Source: Anaerolineaceae bacterium (GTDB taxonomy: Bacteria; Chloroflexota; Anaerolineae; Aggregatilineales; Phototrophicaceae). From it: a stretch of DNA of 64,000 nucleotides. The DNA lies in contig JAPOVC010000028.1 of assembly GCA_026708325.1 (NCBI GenBank), forward strand, positions 205,925 through 269,924, written 5' to 3'. Below, piece after piece: positions 44,245 to 55,170 of this stretch. Positions within the stretch are counted from its first letter, which is position 1. Each line of letters starts with the position of its first letter. The translations under genes were made by a program, and so were the position numbers. Under the pieces are notes generated by a model. The model searched no databases, was not told where the DNA came from, and saw only the letters and a list, made by a program, of their open reading frames with translations.

Positions 44245-45732
44245 TCAATCCGGCGGGGCCCGGTTTGCCTGCGGGCATTCGGACTCCTGTTGCCAGGGAG
44301 GGTCAAGTTGCCATGCCACATGACCAGCTTGCTGCCAGGCGAGACTGACGGCAAATCCGGCTTCCTGCAGCGGAAGCAGCCAGGGCGTCATGTCCCGGTC
44401 CGCGGGGGCGGGAAAGTAGCGGGGGCCGAATTCACAGAGCCGCAGCGCGTCGCGTGCCAGGGGTTCGGGGTCCGGATACCAGGTCAGGCGCTTGTCATGC
44501 CAGACACCCAGGTAGTAGCCCAGTTGCCAGCCCAGCCAGCGATCATAGACCACGGTGGCGACCGGTTTGGCCGCCAGCCAGGCGCCAAGATCGTCGATGC
44601 CGGCATGTGGATCGGGCCCTGGAAGGGGCTGCAAAAGGAGCAGGGCTGTCAGGATGGACAACAGGAGAAGACGCAGGGAGCGACCCGGCAGATTGGCCAG
44701 GTTTTGCATCCTGCACAGGCAGATGTGGAGGCCCCTGGCGCCGAGGGGGTACAGCACGGGCACTGCCAGCAACAGATAGCGCCCGTAGAGGGGAATGGCA
44801 GGCAGGACGTGCAGCAGGGAGTATGCGCCTGCGAACAGGGCCAGCGCACAGTCCTGTTGGCGTATGGAGCGGGGTGTCGCCTCACGGGCCACTCGCAGAA
44901 CGGGTAGCGCGGCTATCAACAAAAGTAGCGCGCCGGGCCAGCCAGGCCAGAACAGCTGCGCGGCGTGGGCCGTCCAGGTCGCCAGGCGGCCAGGCAAATC
45001 GGCGATCGTGGCCAGCCCTCCCGGGTCGTTGTTGCCGATGGCCAGGGTATGAACGCCGATGCCCGGTCGCGCCGCGTCCCACAACAGCAGCAGGACTATG
45101 CAGGGTGTCAGTGACAGGCCGAAGCGCCGGAGCGCCGGCCAGGGTGATGGCGCGCAGCGGCAAGCGGCCCACAGGAGCAGGGGAAGGGCCAGCAGCGCCT
45201 GGTGTTTGGCGGCAAGGGCGAGGCCCAACAAGAGTCCGCTCCAGCCTGGTCGATCGCGTAACGCGAGCCAGAACGCCGCCGCCAGCGCCGTCAGCGTGAG
45301 GCCATCCGTCAGGGCGTTGGCCGAGGACGCGACCAGAATGGGCGAACAGGCCGCCAGCAACAGGGCAAGGTAGGGCAGGCGGCTGGAATAGTGCCGGTAA
45401 AGATCGCGCGTGAGCGCGTAGATCAGTGGCAACAGGAGGATGCCGGCAAGGGCGTTGGGGATCCTCGCCGCCAGCTCGGAGGGGCCCAGGGCTGCCTGCG
45501 CCAGGGCGTTGGCATAGAGCGCCAGCGGCGGCTTGTCCAGGGGACCGTTGAGCCACCAGTCGCCCTTGACGGCTGCGGCACGGGCGAAGGTACTGAAGAA
45601 TGCCTCATCGGGGGTTAACCGCTGGTCCAGCAAGAGGGCGCGCCAGCGGAGCCAGGCGCCGGCCAGCAGCAGCAAAAGCGCCAGGGGCGTCGGGCCATGG
45701 CGCCGCCTGCCCCGCGCGGGCGCGTCCTCCAT
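44245..45732 (-). CDS. Glycosyltransferase family 39-like membrane protein
   Basis: 495 residues from ATG 45732 with about ten or more hydrophobic helices. The early extracytoplasmic loop contains LTPDEAFFSTFARAA, carrying the acidic pair typical of GT-C fold enzymes (PMT/ArnT type), then PLDKPPLALYANALA. It probably transfers a lipid-linked sugar to protein or a surface glycan. The last 110 residues form a soluble domain. It is divergent from the HAD hydrolase gene. Confidence 0.85.
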   Translation of the reverse strand: MEDAPARGRRRHGPTPLALLLLLAGAWLRWRALLLDQRLTPDEAFFSTFARAAAVKGDWWLNGPLDKPPLALYANALAQAALGPSELAARIPNALAGILLLPLIYALTRDLYRHYSSRLPYLALLLAACSPILVASSANALTDGLTLTALAAAFWLALRDRPGWSGLLLGLALAAKHQALLALPLLLWAACRCAPSPWPALRRFGLSLTPCIVLLLLWDAARPGIGVHTLAIGNNDPGGLATIADLPGRLATWTAHAAQLFWPGWPGALLLLIAALPVLRVAREATPRSIRQQDCALALFAGAYSLLHVLPAIPLYGRYLLLAVPVLYPLGARGLHICLCRMQNLANLPGRSLRLLLLSILTALLLLQPLPGPDPHAGIDDLGAWLAAKPVATVVYDRWLGWQLGYYLGVWHDKRLTWYPDPEPLARDALRLCEFGPRYFPAPADRDMTPWLLPLQEAGFAVSLAWQQAGHVAWQLDPPWQQESECPQANRAPPD

Positions 45733-45775
45733 GCCTGCCCCCTGTGCCCTTTCTGGTGGCCTCCCGGAGATGCAG

Positions 45776-45781
45776 TATACT
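45776..45781 (+). promoter_or_regulatory. Probable -10 box for the HAD hydrolase gene
   Basis: TATACT 30 bases before the ATG at 45806. No good -35 was found at normal spacing. Confidence 0.4.
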
Positions 45782-45805
45782 ACTGCGGCAGTTTCAGGAG
45801 CGCGC

Positions 45806-46597
45806 ATGGACCTCGGCGACATCAGGGGAGTGGTTTCGGATATGGACGGTGTGCTGTGGCGGGGCGACGTTCCGCTGCCCGGCCTCGTCCCCTTCTTTTC
45901 CCTGCTGCAGGACAAGGACCTGCCCTGGGTGCTGGCGACTAACAACAGCAGCAAGTCCCGTCAGGACTACGTGCGCAAGTTGGCAGCCATGGGCGTGCCG
46001 GATGTCCCCGCCGAAAACATCGTCACGTCCGGCACGGCGACAGCGGCCTGGTTGAGGCGAAGGTATGCGCCGGGCACGCGACTGCACGTTTTCGGCGGCG
46101 ACGGACTGCGCGATGAGCTGCGCAGCGCGGGTTTTTGCGTCGCGGACAGCGATGTCTCCGCGGTGGTGGCGGGCCTGAACCGCGACCTGAATTACGAGGA
46201 ACTGCGACTTGCCAGCGATTTGATCCGGAATGGCGCCTGCTTTGTCGGCACGAACCCGGATACCACTTTTCCCGCGGCCAACGGCGTTGCTCCGGGCGCG
46301 GGCAGCCTGCTGGCTGCGCTGGCGGCGGCCAGTGGCGTGGAGCCCACGATCATTGGCAAACCTCATCCTCCCATGTTTGAGGCGGCGCTGGAACTGCTGG
46401 GCACGGATGCGTCGCAAACGCTGATGATTGGCGACAGGATGAACACGGACATCCTTGGCGCAGCGCGGGTCGGGATGCGGACGGCGCTGGTCATGACCGG
46501 CATCGCCAGCCACAACGACCTCGACAACGGCGCGCCGGGACCCGACATAATCTGCGAGTCGCTACCTGCACTGACGGCGGCTCTGGCCACCGGATAA
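45806..46597 (+). CDS. HAD-superfamily hydrolase, subfamily IIA (NagD/phosphoglycolate-phosphatase-like)
   Basis: 263 residues from ATG 45806 (AGGAG six bases upstream). Motif I is VSDMDGVLWRG with the nucleophile Asp, motif II is ATNNSSKS, motif III is the lysine in IGKPHPPMFE, and motif IV is LMIGDRMNTDILGA. The IIA-type cap is recognised by VVAGLNRDLNYEEL. It is a phosphatase for small sugar phosphates such as phosphoglycolate or glycerol phosphate; the exact substrate is open. It is followed directly by the serine hydrolase gene (zero-base gap). Confidence 0.93.
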   Translation: MDLGDIRGVVSDMDGVLWRGDVPLPGLVPFFSLLQDKDLPWVLATNNSSKSRQDYVRKLAAMGVPDVPAENIVTSGTATAAWLRRRYAPGTRLHVFGGDGLRDELRSAGFCVADSDVSAVVAGLNRDLNYEELRLASDLIRNGACFVGTNPDTTFPAANGVAPGAGSLLAALAAASGVEPTIIGKPHPPMFEAALELLGTDASQTLMIGDRMNTDILGAARVGMRTALVMTGIASHNDLDNGAPGPDIICESLPALTAALATG

Positions 46598-47560
46598 ATG
46601 ACAATGCTCGGCCGACGCGGCTTCCTGAGCCTTCTTTTCGGCACCCCCCTGCGTTCCGGGCTGGCGGCACATCCGGCCCTGCCAGCAAACAGACTGATGC
46701 AGGTGCACGATCACCTGCAGGAAATCCTGAAGAGTCGTTACATCGCGCTGGACCTGCGGGCCCTGGACCAGGAGCATGGCGAGTTGTTTCGCATGCAAAT
46801 CAATGCGGACAAGTTGCTGCCTGTCGCCAGTTGTTTCAAGGCCTTCGTCGTTCCCTGGTACTACCTCAACGTCCCGGCAAGGGACTGGGATGACCAGCCA
46901 GGGAGCGCAGTCTGGGAAATGGCGGTGCACAGCGGCAACTATTACACGGCGGTGGTGCTGGACCGCGTGGCCCGCAACGTGCCGGGCGAGGGCAACGCCA
47001 TTGAAAAGTTCAATGACTTTTTGCTTTCTACGGGAATGGAAAACGGCATTTACCTGTGGCGGACCGGGCCCACGAGCGAAGTCCGCGATACGCGCTTTCA
47101 GCCATCGCGCAGGACGGGGCGGGTGGTCCGGCTCGGCGAACGTCAGATCCCCATTTTCAATGTGTTCACCGCCAGCGATCTCGCCACCGGTTACGACTTT
47201 CTGACTCGCGGTGACCGGTATCGCAGCAGTCAGGGCGTTGAGATCGCCCTGGAGCGGGCCCGCACGCTGCTGGGGCGTTCGGAAAGAGGCCTGCAGTCTC
47301 CGATCGAACGGGCCTACAGCCCCGGCTACATTGGCAAGCATGGCGCCATTCGGCCCAACGACATTCCTACGGGCTATGTGTTCAACGATGCCGGCCTGGT
47401 CAGGATCGGCAATCTGCAATTCATCGTTTCCTTTATGTCGGTGGCGGAATTCGAAAAGGATGCCATGGCGGCCCTGCGTGAGGTTTTCCTGCAGGCCGTT
47501 CTTCTCGAGCAGGAATTGCGCCCGCCGCCGGTCAGGCCCTTCCCGCGGGTCCGGGGCTGA
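46598..47560 (+). CDS. Beta-lactamase/penicillin-binding-type serine hydrolase, exported
   Basis: 320 residues starting right after the HAD stop. The N-terminus has an Arg-Arg signal (GRRGFLSLLFG). Three motifs of the serine beta-lactamase/PBP fold are in the correct order: S78-C-F-K81 (SxxK), S112-G-N114 (SxN), and K247-H-G249 (KTG-like). It could therefore be an acyl-serine hydrolase acting on cell-wall peptides or on beta-lactams. It lacks a clear class A omega-loop glutamate that I can place, so real beta-lactamase activity is uncertain. It is probably co-transcribed with the HAD gene. Confidence 0.78.
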   Translation: MTMLGRRGFLSLLFGTPLRSGLAAHPALPANRLMQVHDHLQEILKSRYIALDLRALDQEHGELFRMQINADKLLPVASCFKAFVVPWYYLNVPARDWDDQPGSAVWEMAVHSGNYYTAVVLDRVARNVPGEGNAIEKFNDFLLSTGMENGIYLWRTGPTSEVRDTRFQPSRRTGRVVRLGERQIPIFNVFTASDLATGYDFLTRGDRYRSSQGVEIALERARTLLGRSERGLQSPIERAYSPGYIGKHGAIRPNDIPTGYVFNDAGLVRIGNLQFIVSFMSVAEFEKDAMAALREVFLQAVLLEQELRPPPVRPFPRVRG

Positions 47561-47584
47561 GGCCACGCTGCGGACGAGGACCCC

Positions 47585-47613
47585 TTGACCGCTTCCCCAG
47601 GGTCGTGTACACT
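47585..47613 (+). promoter_or_regulatory. Promoter of rpoB
   Basis: TTGACC, a 17-base spacer, then TACACT. The expected start is near 47620, leaving a leader of about 147 bases. The sequence GTACACTTTTGCC is identical to that of the sugar operon promoter (28099-28111). Confidence 0.7.
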
Positions 47614-47766
47614 TTTGCCACAGCCACAAACAACCGGATTTCACAGGATCCACTGCATCCAGATTGAAATCGGCGCAACCGAAATGACGTTATCGCGTTG
47701 ACCGGAGCCGAAAGGCTGCGGCCTTTGTGTTCGCGTATTGGCAAGTGATGCCCGGGGGCAAGGCCA

Positions 47767-50700
47767 GTGCCAGCAACAGAACGAACCAAGAATTACGCAC
47801 GCACCCGCAATTCGATGGAACTTCCATCGCTTATCAAGGTCCAGCTGGATTCCTTCCGTCGATTCAGGGAAGAAGGTCTGGCTGAACTCTTCGATGAGAT
47901 CAGCCCGATCGAAAGCTTCAATGGCAAGCTTAAACTCTATCTTCCGGGCAACAGCGCCGAGGCGAAAGAATTCGGCCTCACATTCTGGTTTGAGGAAGCG
48001 TCCTACAGCGAAGACATCTGCCTTGAACGGGACATGTCCTATGCCTCGGCGCTTTACATGCGCGTTGCGCTCGTCAACCACGAGGCCGGCGAGGAAGTGA
48101 TGCTTTCGGACATCTTTCTCGGCGACTTCCCCCTGATGACCGAGAAGGGCACCTTCATCATCAACGGCACGGAACGCGTGGTGGTCAGCCAACTCATCCG
48201 CTCGCCCGGCGTATACGCCGACGCGGAGGAAGACCGCACGACTGGTCGCCGCCTGGCGTCCGCGCGGCTGATCCCCGATCGCGGCGCCTGGATGGAATTC
48301 GAAACGCGCAAGAATGACTATCTGACGCTCAAGTTCAATCGCAAGCGGACAGTGCCGGTGACCATCCTATTGCGCGCTCTGGCGGCCGTCGATGACGCCC
48401 TGTCCGAGGGCAAGTCGCGCGTTCCCCGCAAACTTGCGCCGGTCAGGACGGGCAGCGACGACGAACTCCTGAAGCTCTTTGAAGAAGTCGACGTCGACCC
48501 GGACCGGCCCTTCATCGCCAATTCCATCAAGCAGGAACCGGACCTCGTCATTGAGCATCGCATTCGCCGCCGTGACACCGTCAGCGTCATCGCTGAAGAA
48601 TACGACATGAAAGCGGCGGAACGGCAGCAGTTGCTCGACGCACTGGGCAACAGGATCGGCGGCGTCGACGAACTGTTGTGGCCGGAGAACGAGCCCGTTC
48701 CTCTTGTGGGCACGGGCCAGGGCACACTCAGGTTTCGCGCGCCGGACAGCCGAATCGCCGAGGTGGCGCTGATCGAGTTTTACAAGCGCATGCGCCCCGG
48801 CGACCCGCCGACCCTGGACAACGCCCGCGAATATCTCTACGGGCAGCTTTTCGACCAGCGGCGCTACGACCTCGAGCGGGTGGGGCGCTACAAACTGAAC
48901 CAGCGCCTGCAACTGGACGGCTTCGTGCCCGTGGAAGTCCGCACCATCACGCGCCTGGACATCGTGCGCCTGATCGAGCGCATGATCGCGATCAACAACA
49001 ACCAGGCCAACCCGGATGACATCGACCACCTGGGCAACCGCCGCCTCAAGACGGTTGGTGAACTGATTCAGAACAAGATGCGTGTGGGCCTGCGTCGTAC
49101 CGAACGGGTGGTCAAGGAACGCATGTCCATTCGCGATTCCGACAACCTTACGCCCGTGGCCCTGATCAACATTCGTCCGATCGTGGCCTCCATTCGGGAG
49201 TTCTTCGGCTCCTCGCAGCTGTCGCAGTTTATGGAGCAGACCAACCCGCTCGCCGAGTTGACGCACAAGCGCACCCTGTCAGCGCTGGGCCCGGGCGGAC
49301 TGCGGCGCGAACGCGCCGGCTTTGACGTGCGCGACGTGCATCACAGCCACTACGGGCGCATCTGCCCCATTGAGACGCCGGAGGGCCCCAACATCGGGCT
49401 CATCGGCCGCCTGGCGAGCTATGGCAGCGTCAACGAATACGGCTTCGTCGAAACGCCCTACCGCAAGGTCATTGGCAGCATGGCGCCGGACGATCCGGGC
49501 ATCATCGGTCGCTATCTTGGCGATGACGTTGAGGATGATGAGGGCCTGCTGCTGGCCGATGAGGGCGAGCGCATTGACAGCGCGCTGGTCGGAAGGCTTG
49601 CCCAGGCCGGCGTTGACAACGTACCGGTGCGGCCCTTCGTCACGAACGACATCATCTTCCTCTCGGCAGACGAGGAAGACCGTTACGTCATCGCCCAGGC
49701 CAACGCGCCGCTGGACGAACGCAGCCAGTTTGCGGAAGATCGTGTGTCCGGTCGTCACAACCAGCAGTTCGCCGTGTTCCCGGCCCAGCGCGTGGACTAC
49801 ATGGACGTGGCGCCGCGCCAGATCGTGGGCATCAGCGCCGCGCTGATCCCTTTCCTCGAGCATGACGACGCCAACCGCGCCCTGATGGGCTCGAACATGC
49901 AGCGGCAGGCCGTGCCACTGCTCAACCCGGACGTGCCGCTGGTGAGCACCGGGATGGAAGGGGAAGCCGTCAGCGACAGCGGCCAGGTGATGATCATCGA
50001 TTACGATGGCGAGGTCATCGGGGTTCAGGGCGATCGCATCACCATTCGCAGCGACGAGGGTGAATTGCGCGAGCACCGTTTGCGCAAATACAACCGCTCC
50101 AACCAGTCCACCTGCATCGATCAGCGCCCGGTGGTCTTCAAGGGACAGCGCGTCACGCGCGGCATGATCATCGCCGACAGTTCCTCGACCGACCATGGCA
50201 ACCTGGCGCTTGGGCACGACGTGCTGGCGGCCTTCCTTTCCTGGGACGGTGGCAACTACGAGGATGCCCTGCTGGTCAGCGAAGACCTGCTGCGGGACGA
50301 CAAGTTCACAAGCATTCATATCGAAAAGCACGAGCTTGAGGCGCGCGATACCAAGCTGGGCGCGGAAGAAATCACCTACGACATTCCCAACGTGGCCGAG
50401 GACGCCCTCAAGGACCTTGATGAAGAGGGAATCATCCGGATCGGCGCCGAGGTGGGCCCCAACGACATTCTGGTCGGCAAGATCACGCCCAAGGGCGAAA
50501 AGGAACTGAGCCCGGAGGAAAAACTGCTGCGCGCCATCTTCGGCGAAAAGGCGAGGGAAGTGAAAGACTCCTCCCTGCGTTTGCCCCATGGCGACTCCGG
50601 CAAGGTGGTGGACGTCAAGACCTTCACCCGCGAGGAACACCGCGACCTGCCGGCCGGCGTGGAGAAAATGGTGCGGGTCAGCGTCGCGCAAAAGCGCAAG

Positions 50701-51900
50701 CTGACCGTCGGCGACAAGATGGCCGGACGGCATGGCAACAAGGGCGTAATTTCCAAGGTCGTGCCCGTCGAGGACATGCCTTACCTGTCGGACGGGCGTC
50801 CGGTGGAGATCATCCTGAATCCCCTGGGTGTGCCCGGCCGCATGAACATCGGCCAGGTGCTGGAAATCCACCTGGGCTGGGCGGCGGAGCGCCTCGGTTT
50901 TCGCGCCATAACGCCGGTCTTTGACGGCGCGCGTGAGGACGAAATCCAGGTTGAACTGGGCCGCGCATGGTTGATCGACCACGCCTGGAACATCGTGACG
51001 GAGAAAGCGCTGGACTGGGTCAGCACGCGCTTTGAACCGGAAGAACTTGAAGACGACGACGAGATTCGGCGCCTTTACGTCGCCGACTGGCTGAAGGACA
51101 GCGAGACCCTGAACCGCGAGTTGCTGCTGACGGACCGGGACTACGCCCGTCGGGTGGTGCTGGAGGAATGGCTGCGCGAGCGCGGCCATGAGCCGGACGA
51201 CGTCCTCATGTTCGAAACGGAAGGCCTGGGCTCCCGTGAGCGCGCCCGTCGCGATGACCTGGCGCTCGATCTCGTGCTGCGCCTGTGGATGGAATGGGTC
51301 GAACCCGACATCGAACTGCCGCAGGAGGCGGACAGCGCCGCGCTGCTGAAGCTGGCGGACCAGGTCATGTTCCGTAGCGCTGTGCCGGTGCCCCTCTACG
51401 GCAAGCAGGTCCTTTACGACGGTCGTACCGGAGAGCCCTTTGACCGCCCGGTGACGGTGGGCATGATGAACATGCTGAAGCTGGCCCATCTCGTCGAGGA
51501 CAAGGTGCACGCGCGATCGACCGGGCCCTACAGTCTGGTGACGCAGCAGCCCCTCGGCGGCAAGGCGCAGTTTGGCGGCCAGCGCTTTGGCGAGATGGAA
51601 GTATGGGCGCTGGAAGCCTATGGCGCGGCCTACACCCTGCAGGAAATGCTGACGGTCAAGTCCGATGACGTGCAGGGCCGCGTCAAGACCTATGAGGCGA
51701 TCGTCAAGGGCGAAGCCATTGAGGAGCCCGGCATCCCGACCAGTTTCCGCGTCCTGGTGAAGGAATTGCAGAGCCTGGGTCTGGCGGTGCAGGCGATCGA
51801 TGGCGAGGGCGAGCCCATCAATTTCGGCAAGGAAGACGAGCGGACGCGCCAGCCACGCATGAGCCTCTTCAGCATGGCGGGCGACATCCACCGCAATTGA
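47767..51900 (+). CDS. rpoB: DNA-directed RNA polymerase subunit beta
   Basis: 1377 residues from GTG 47767. All core beta motifs are present: the rifampicin-region [15 protein letters not shown] (from 481), [30 protein letters not shown], and the near C-terminal [23 protein letters not shown]. The protein is long for beta: an acidic, lineage-specific segment of about 145 residues (roughly 1060-1206) lies between [11 protein letters not shown] and [17 protein letters not shown], where Bacillus has about 20. In the rifampicin pocket, E. coli D516 is E490 and R529 is T503. No rplL lies upstream and no rpoC downstream. Confidence 0.98.
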   Translation: MPATERTKNYARTRNSMELPSLIKVQLDSFRRFREEGLAELFDEISPIESFNGKLKLYLPGNSAEAKEFGLTFWFEEASYSEDICLERDMSYASALYMRVALVNHEAGEEVMLSDIFLGDFPLMTEKGTFIINGTERVVVSQLIRSPGVYADAEEDRTTGRRLASARLIPDRGAWMEFETRKNDYLTLKFNRKRTVPVTILLRALAAVDDALSEGKSRVPRKLAPVRTGSDDELLKLFEEVDVDPDRPFIANSIKQEPDLVIEHRIRRRDTVSVIAEEYDMKAAERQQLLDALGNRIGGVDELLWPENEPVPLVGTGQGTLRFRAPDSRIAEVALIEFYKRMRPGDPPTLDNAREYLYGQLFDQRRYDLERVGRYKLNQRLQLDGFVPVEVRTITRLDIVRLIERMIAINNNQANPDDIDHLGNRRLKTVGELIQNKMRVGLRRTERVVKERMSIRDSDNLTPVALINIRPIVASIREFFGSSQLSQFMEQTNPLAELTHKRTLSALGPGGLRRERAGFDVRDVHHSHYGRICPIETPEGPNIGLIGRLASYGSVNEYGFVETPYRKVIGSMAPDDPGIIGRYLGDDVEDDEGLLLADEGERIDSALVGRLAQAGVDNVPVRPFVTNDIIFLSADEEDRYVIAQANAPLDERSQFAEDRVSGRHNQQFAVFPAQRVDYMDVAPRQIVGISAALIPFLEHDDANRALMGSNMQRQAVPLLNPDVPLVSTGMEGEAVSDSGQVMIIDYDGEVIGVQGDRITIRSDEGELREHRLRKYNRSNQSTCIDQRPVVFKGQRVTRGMIIADSSSTDHGNLALGHDVLAAFLSWDGGNYEDALLVSEDLLRDDKFTSIHIEKHELEARDTKLGAEEITYDIPNVAEDALKDLDEEGIIRIGAEVGPNDILVGKITPKGEKELSPEEKLLRAIFGEKAREVKDSSLRLPHGDSGKVVDVKTFTREEHRDLPAGVEKMVRVSVAQKRKLTVGDKMAGRHGNKGVISKVVPVEDMPYLSDGRPVEIILNPLGVPGRMNIGQVLEIHLGWAAERLGFRAITPVFDGAREDEIQVELGRAWLIDHAWNIVTEKALDWVSTRFEPEELEDDDEIRRLYVADWLKDSETLNRELLLTDRDYARRVVLEEWLRERGHEPDDVLMFETEGLGSRERARRDDLALDLVLRLWMEWVEPDIELPQEADSAALLKLADQVMFRSAVPVPLYGKQVLYDGRTGEPFDRPVTVGMMNMLKLAHLVEDKVHARSTGPYSLVTQQPLGGKAQFGGQRFGEMEVWALEAYGAAYTLQEMLTVKSDDVQGRVKTYEAIVKGEAIEEPGIPTSFRVLVKELQSLGLAVQAIDGEGEPINFGKEDERTRQPRMSLFSMAGDIHRN

Positions 51901-51924
51901 CACTCCACATTGAGAATCGTCGCA

Positions 51925-51963
51925 GCCGACCGCGAACAGCAGCGTGAGCCGGGCGCGGTCGGC
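51925..51963 (+). terminator. Hairpin behind rpoB
   Basis: A perfect 10-bp stem GCCGACCGCG/CGCGGTCGGC with a 19-base loop starts 24 bases after the rpoB stop. No T-run follows, so it may be a partial terminator before glyQS. Confidence 0.55.
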
Positions 51964-52009
51964 CTGCCGTAACCTTGCGTCGCTACCCCGGGTTCAGGAC
52001 AAAACAGGA

Positions 52010-55000
52010 ATGACCATGGCCCCAGGCTTCCAGGATGTGATTCTGCGACTGCACCGCTTTTGGTCAGGGCAGGGTTGTGTGCTCTGGAACCCTCACAACG
52101 TGCAGGTGGGCGCCGGCACCAACAACCCGGCGACGCTGCTGCGCGTCCTGGGGCCGGAGCCCTGGCGTGTGGCCTACGTCGAACCCAGTATCCGCCCTGA
52201 CGACGGGCGCTACGGCGACAATCCCAACCGCATGCAGCAGTTTTTTCAGTATCAGGTCATTCTCAAGCCGGACCCGGGCAACCCGCAGGAGCTTTACCTG
52301 GAATCCCTGCGGGCCCTGGGCCTGAAGGCGGAGGAGCAGGACATCCGCTTCGTGGAAGACAACTGGGAGAGTCCGCCACTGGGCGCCTGGGGTCTGGGCT
52401 GGGAAGTGTGGCTAAACGGCCAGGAGATCACCCAGTTCACCTATTTCCAGCAGGCAGGTGGCCTGGAACTGGACCCGGTCTCCGTGGAGATCACCTATGG
52501 CATCGAGCGCATCGTTTTGGCCCTGCAAGGCTCGGACAGTGTCTGGGACATTCGTTGGCTGGGAGACCTGAGTTACGGCGATGTCTTTTTGCAGGGTGAG
52601 ATAGAGCACTGCCGCTATTACTTTGAAATCGGCGACGTACCGGCCCTGCAAGGGGTGTTCAACGCCTGGGAAAAAGAGGGCCGTCGCGCCCTGGATGCCG
52701 GCGCCATTCTGCCCGCCTACGATTACCTGCTGAAGCAAAGCCACCTCTTCAACGTGCTGGATACGCGCGGCGCCATTGGCGTCACGGAACGGGCGACCTG
52801 GTTTCGCCGCATGCGCGAGATGGCGCGCGACGTGGCAGCCGCCTGGACGCGCCAGCGTGAAGAAGCCGGATATCCGCTGCGTAACGCCCGCTGGGATGCG
52901 CCGCCGGTACCGGAGCCCGGTCCCACCCCGGCTGAGACGACCGGACCTGCTGACTTCCTGCTGGAAATCGGCGTGGAAGAATTGCCGGCGGCGGATGTTG
53001 ACCGGGCCCTTGACCAACTGGAAGCGACTGCCGCGGACTTCTTTGCCGAATTGCGACTCTCGCATTCAGGGATTGATGTTGGGGCCACGCCGCGCCGCCT
53101 TGTGCTTCATGCGCGGCAACTTGCGCCGCGGCAGACAGCGCTGGAAGAGCGGGTCAAGGGCCCACCGGCGGCCCGGGCCTGGGACGCCGATGGCGTGCCG
53201 ACGCGGGCGGCGCTGGGATTCGCCCGCAGTCGTGGCGTGGCGCCGGAAGACCTGCAGGTTCATGCTATGGATGGCGGCGAGTATGCGGTCGCGCTTACGC
53301 ACACGCCGGGACGACCGGCCGCGGAAGTTCTCGCAGAATCGCTGCCCGCACTGGTCACCGGCCTGCGCTTCAACCGCAGCATGCGCTGGAACGCCAGCGC
53401 CGTGACATTTTCGCGGCCCCTGCGCTGGATACTGGCGTTGCACGGAGATCAATGCATTCCCTTCCGCTGCGCCGACGTCGTCAGCAGTAGCAACAGCCGC
53501 GGCGCGCGGCAATTTGGCTCCGAAGAATTCCACGTTGCAGACGTGGAGGACTATTTCCGGCACATGGCCGACGAGGGCATTGTCCTGGAACGGGGTGCCC
53601 GCTGCGAAGCGATTCAGTCTCAGGCCAGGGTGCTGGCGGCCGGGGTCGGGGGGCGCATTCCGGATGATCCCGCCTTGCTGGATGAAGTGACCAATCTGGT
53701 GGAGGTGCCAACGGCCTTCAGGGGCGCCTTCGACGAGGACTTCCTCCATTTGCCGCGAGAGGTGCTGGTGGCGGTCATGCGCAAACACCAGCGCTATTTC
53801 CCGCTGGAGGATGATGCGGGTCGCCTGCTGCCCTGGTTCATCGCCGTGCGCAACGGCGACCAACAGGGGATGGCCAATATTGTCGCCGGCAACGAGCATG
53901 TTCTGCGCGCCCGTTTCAGCGACGCCCGCTATTTTATAGAAGAAGACCTGCGCAAACCGCTGGCCGCCCATTTGCCGCGCCTGGATACCCTGGTCTTTCA
54001 CGAACGCCTGGGATCGATGCTCGACAAGAACCGACGGGTCGCGGCGCTGGTGCCGGAAACCGGCAAACTGCTGGGACTGGATTCGGCCGACATCGCCGTG
54101 GCGCAGGAGGCGGCGCAACTGGCCCGCGCGGACCTGGCGACGCAGATGGTAGTCGAGATGACCTCGCTGCAGGGCGTCATGGGGCGCGAATACGCCCGGC
54201 GCGCCGGCAGTCCGACGGAGGTGGCGCAGGCCATTTTCGAATTCTGGCAACCCCGGAGCGCAGAAGACGGGCTACCCGCCAGCGAGGCCGGCGCTTTGCT
54301 GGCCCTGACGGACCGCCTGGACAGTCTGGCCGGGCTCTTTGCGGCGGGTGTGGCGCCGCGGGCCACTGCCGATCCCTATGGTTTGCGCCGCGCTGCCCTG
54401 GGAGTCATTCGAATCCTCTGCGACCGTAGACTGGACCACAGCCTGAATGCGTTGATTGCGCCGGTAGCCCGGGCACAACCGCTCGCTGCGGATGAACAGA
54501 CGCGCCAGGCGCTGCTGGTTTTCCTCTCCGCCCGCCTGCAGGCCTGGCTACAGGAACAGGGCTACGCTGCGGATGTGCTCGAGTCCGTGCTGGCGGAGCA
54601 GGGCAACAATCCCTGGCGCGCCCTGCAGTTCGCGGGCCAGTTGCAGCGCTGGGTCCGCCGGCCGGACTGGACGCTAATCCTCGACAGTTTCTCCCGCTGT
54701 GTGCGCATCACGCGGGGGACGGCGCCGACGGAGCACCTGCAGACGGCCCTGCTGCGGGAACCTCAGGAACTCGCGCTTTATGAAGCGCTGCAAGCGGCTG
54801 CCGGGGCCCAGGCGGAGGCGGACGTCGATTCACTGCTCACTGCCGTTGAATCGCTGGTGCCGACGATCCGGGACTTCTTCGATCACGTCCTGGTCAACGT
54901 GGAGGACGAAGTGCTACGGTGTAACCGCCTGGCGCTGCTGCAGTCCATCGCTGCCTTGCAAACCGGCCTGGTGGACCTTTCGCGCCTGAGTGGATTCTAG
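52010..55000 (+). CDS. glyQS: Glycyl-tRNA synthetase, alpha and beta subunits fused (GlyQS)
   Basis: About 996 residues (ATG 52010 or 52016; CAGGA precedes the latter). Residues 1 to about 300 are the bacterial alpha subunit: [41 protein letters not shown] and ITYGIERIV. From about 314 the beta subunit follows, starting [13 protein letters not shown], with [13 protein letters not shown], an HD-type region and a C-terminal anticodon-binding helical domain. Bacterial GlyRS is usually an alpha2beta2 enzyme made from two genes; fused forms are known. It charges tRNA-Gly in the cytoplasm. dnaG follows, as in the common glyQ-glyS-dnaG-rpoD arrangement. Confidence 0.96.
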   Translation: MTMAPGFQDVILRLHRFWSGQGCVLWNPHNVQVGAGTNNPATLLRVLGPEPWRVAYVEPSIRPDDGRYGDNPNRMQQFFQYQVILKPDPGNPQELYLESLRALGLKAEEQDIRFVEDNWESPPLGAWGLGWEVWLNGQEITQFTYFQQAGGLELDPVSVEITYGIERIVLALQGSDSVWDIRWLGDLSYGDVFLQGEIEHCRYYFEIGDVPALQGVFNAWEKEGRRALDAGAILPAYDYLLKQSHLFNVLDTRGAIGVTERATWFRRMREMARDVAAAWTRQREEAGYPLRNARWDAPPVPEPGPTPAETTGPADFLLEIGVEELPAADVDRALDQLEATAADFFAELRLSHSGIDVGATPRRLVLHARQLAPRQTALEERVKGPPAARAWDADGVPTRAALGFARSRGVAPEDLQVHAMDGGEYAVALTHTPGRPAAEVLAESLPALVTGLRFNRSMRWNASAVTFSRPLRWILALHGDQCIPFRCADVVSSSNSRGARQFGSEEFHVADVEDYFRHMADEGIVLERGARCEAIQSQARVLAAGVGGRIPDDPALLDEVTNLVEVPTAFRGAFDEDFLHLPREVLVAVMRKHQRYFPLEDDAGRLLPWFIAVRNGDQQGMANIVAGNEHVLRARFSDARYFIEEDLRKPLAAHLPRLDTLVFHERLGSMLDKNRRVAALVPETGKLLGLDSADIAVAQEAAQLARADLATQMVVEMTSLQGVMGREYARRAGSPTEVAQAIFEFWQPRSAEDGLPASEAGALLALTDRLDSLAGLFAAGVAPRATADPYGLRRAALGVIRILCDRRLDHSLNALIAPVARAQPLAADEQTRQALLVFLSARLQAWLQEQGYAADVLESVLAEQGNNPWRALQFAGQLQRWVRRPDWTLILDSFSRCVRITRGTAPTEHLQTALLREPQELALYEALQAAAGAQAEADVDSLLTAVESLVPTIRDFFDHVLVNVEDEVLRCNRLALLQSIAALQTGLVDLSRLSGF

Positions 55001-55061
55001 GCTGACGTCTGCCGGGGTTCGCCGCGGCCGGGCACTCACCGGATTCTAACGAAACTCGCCC

Positions 55062-55090
55062 TTGCAATTAGAACACTTGTACTATATCCT
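55062..55090 (+). promoter_or_regulatory. Possible upstream promoter for dnaG
   Basis: TTGCAA with TATCCT at 17-base spacing (or TATATC at 15). It lies about 80 bases before ATG 55171 and would be a second, weaker start. Confidence 0.35.
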
Positions 55091-55115
55091 TGCCTGAGGG
55101 TGTGCGGCGGCGCGT

Positions 55116-55144
55116 TTGCCGCGGCAGCCGCCCTTTCGTATACT
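55116..55144 (+). promoter_or_regulatory. Promoter of dnaG-rpoD
   Basis: TTGCCG, 17 bases, then TATACT (five of six). The start is expected near 55151, leaving about 20 bases of leader with GGGGACAGGG as ribosome-binding region. Confidence 0.65.
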
Positions 55145-55170
55145 TGTGACCCGTAGTCGGGGACAGGGCC

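Noticed and set aside
49279..51903. 874-codon open frame on the minus strand
   Set aside because: Exactly antisense to rpoB, whose plus-strand motifs are unmistakable. High GC content produces long shadow frames; the translation has no recognisable domain.
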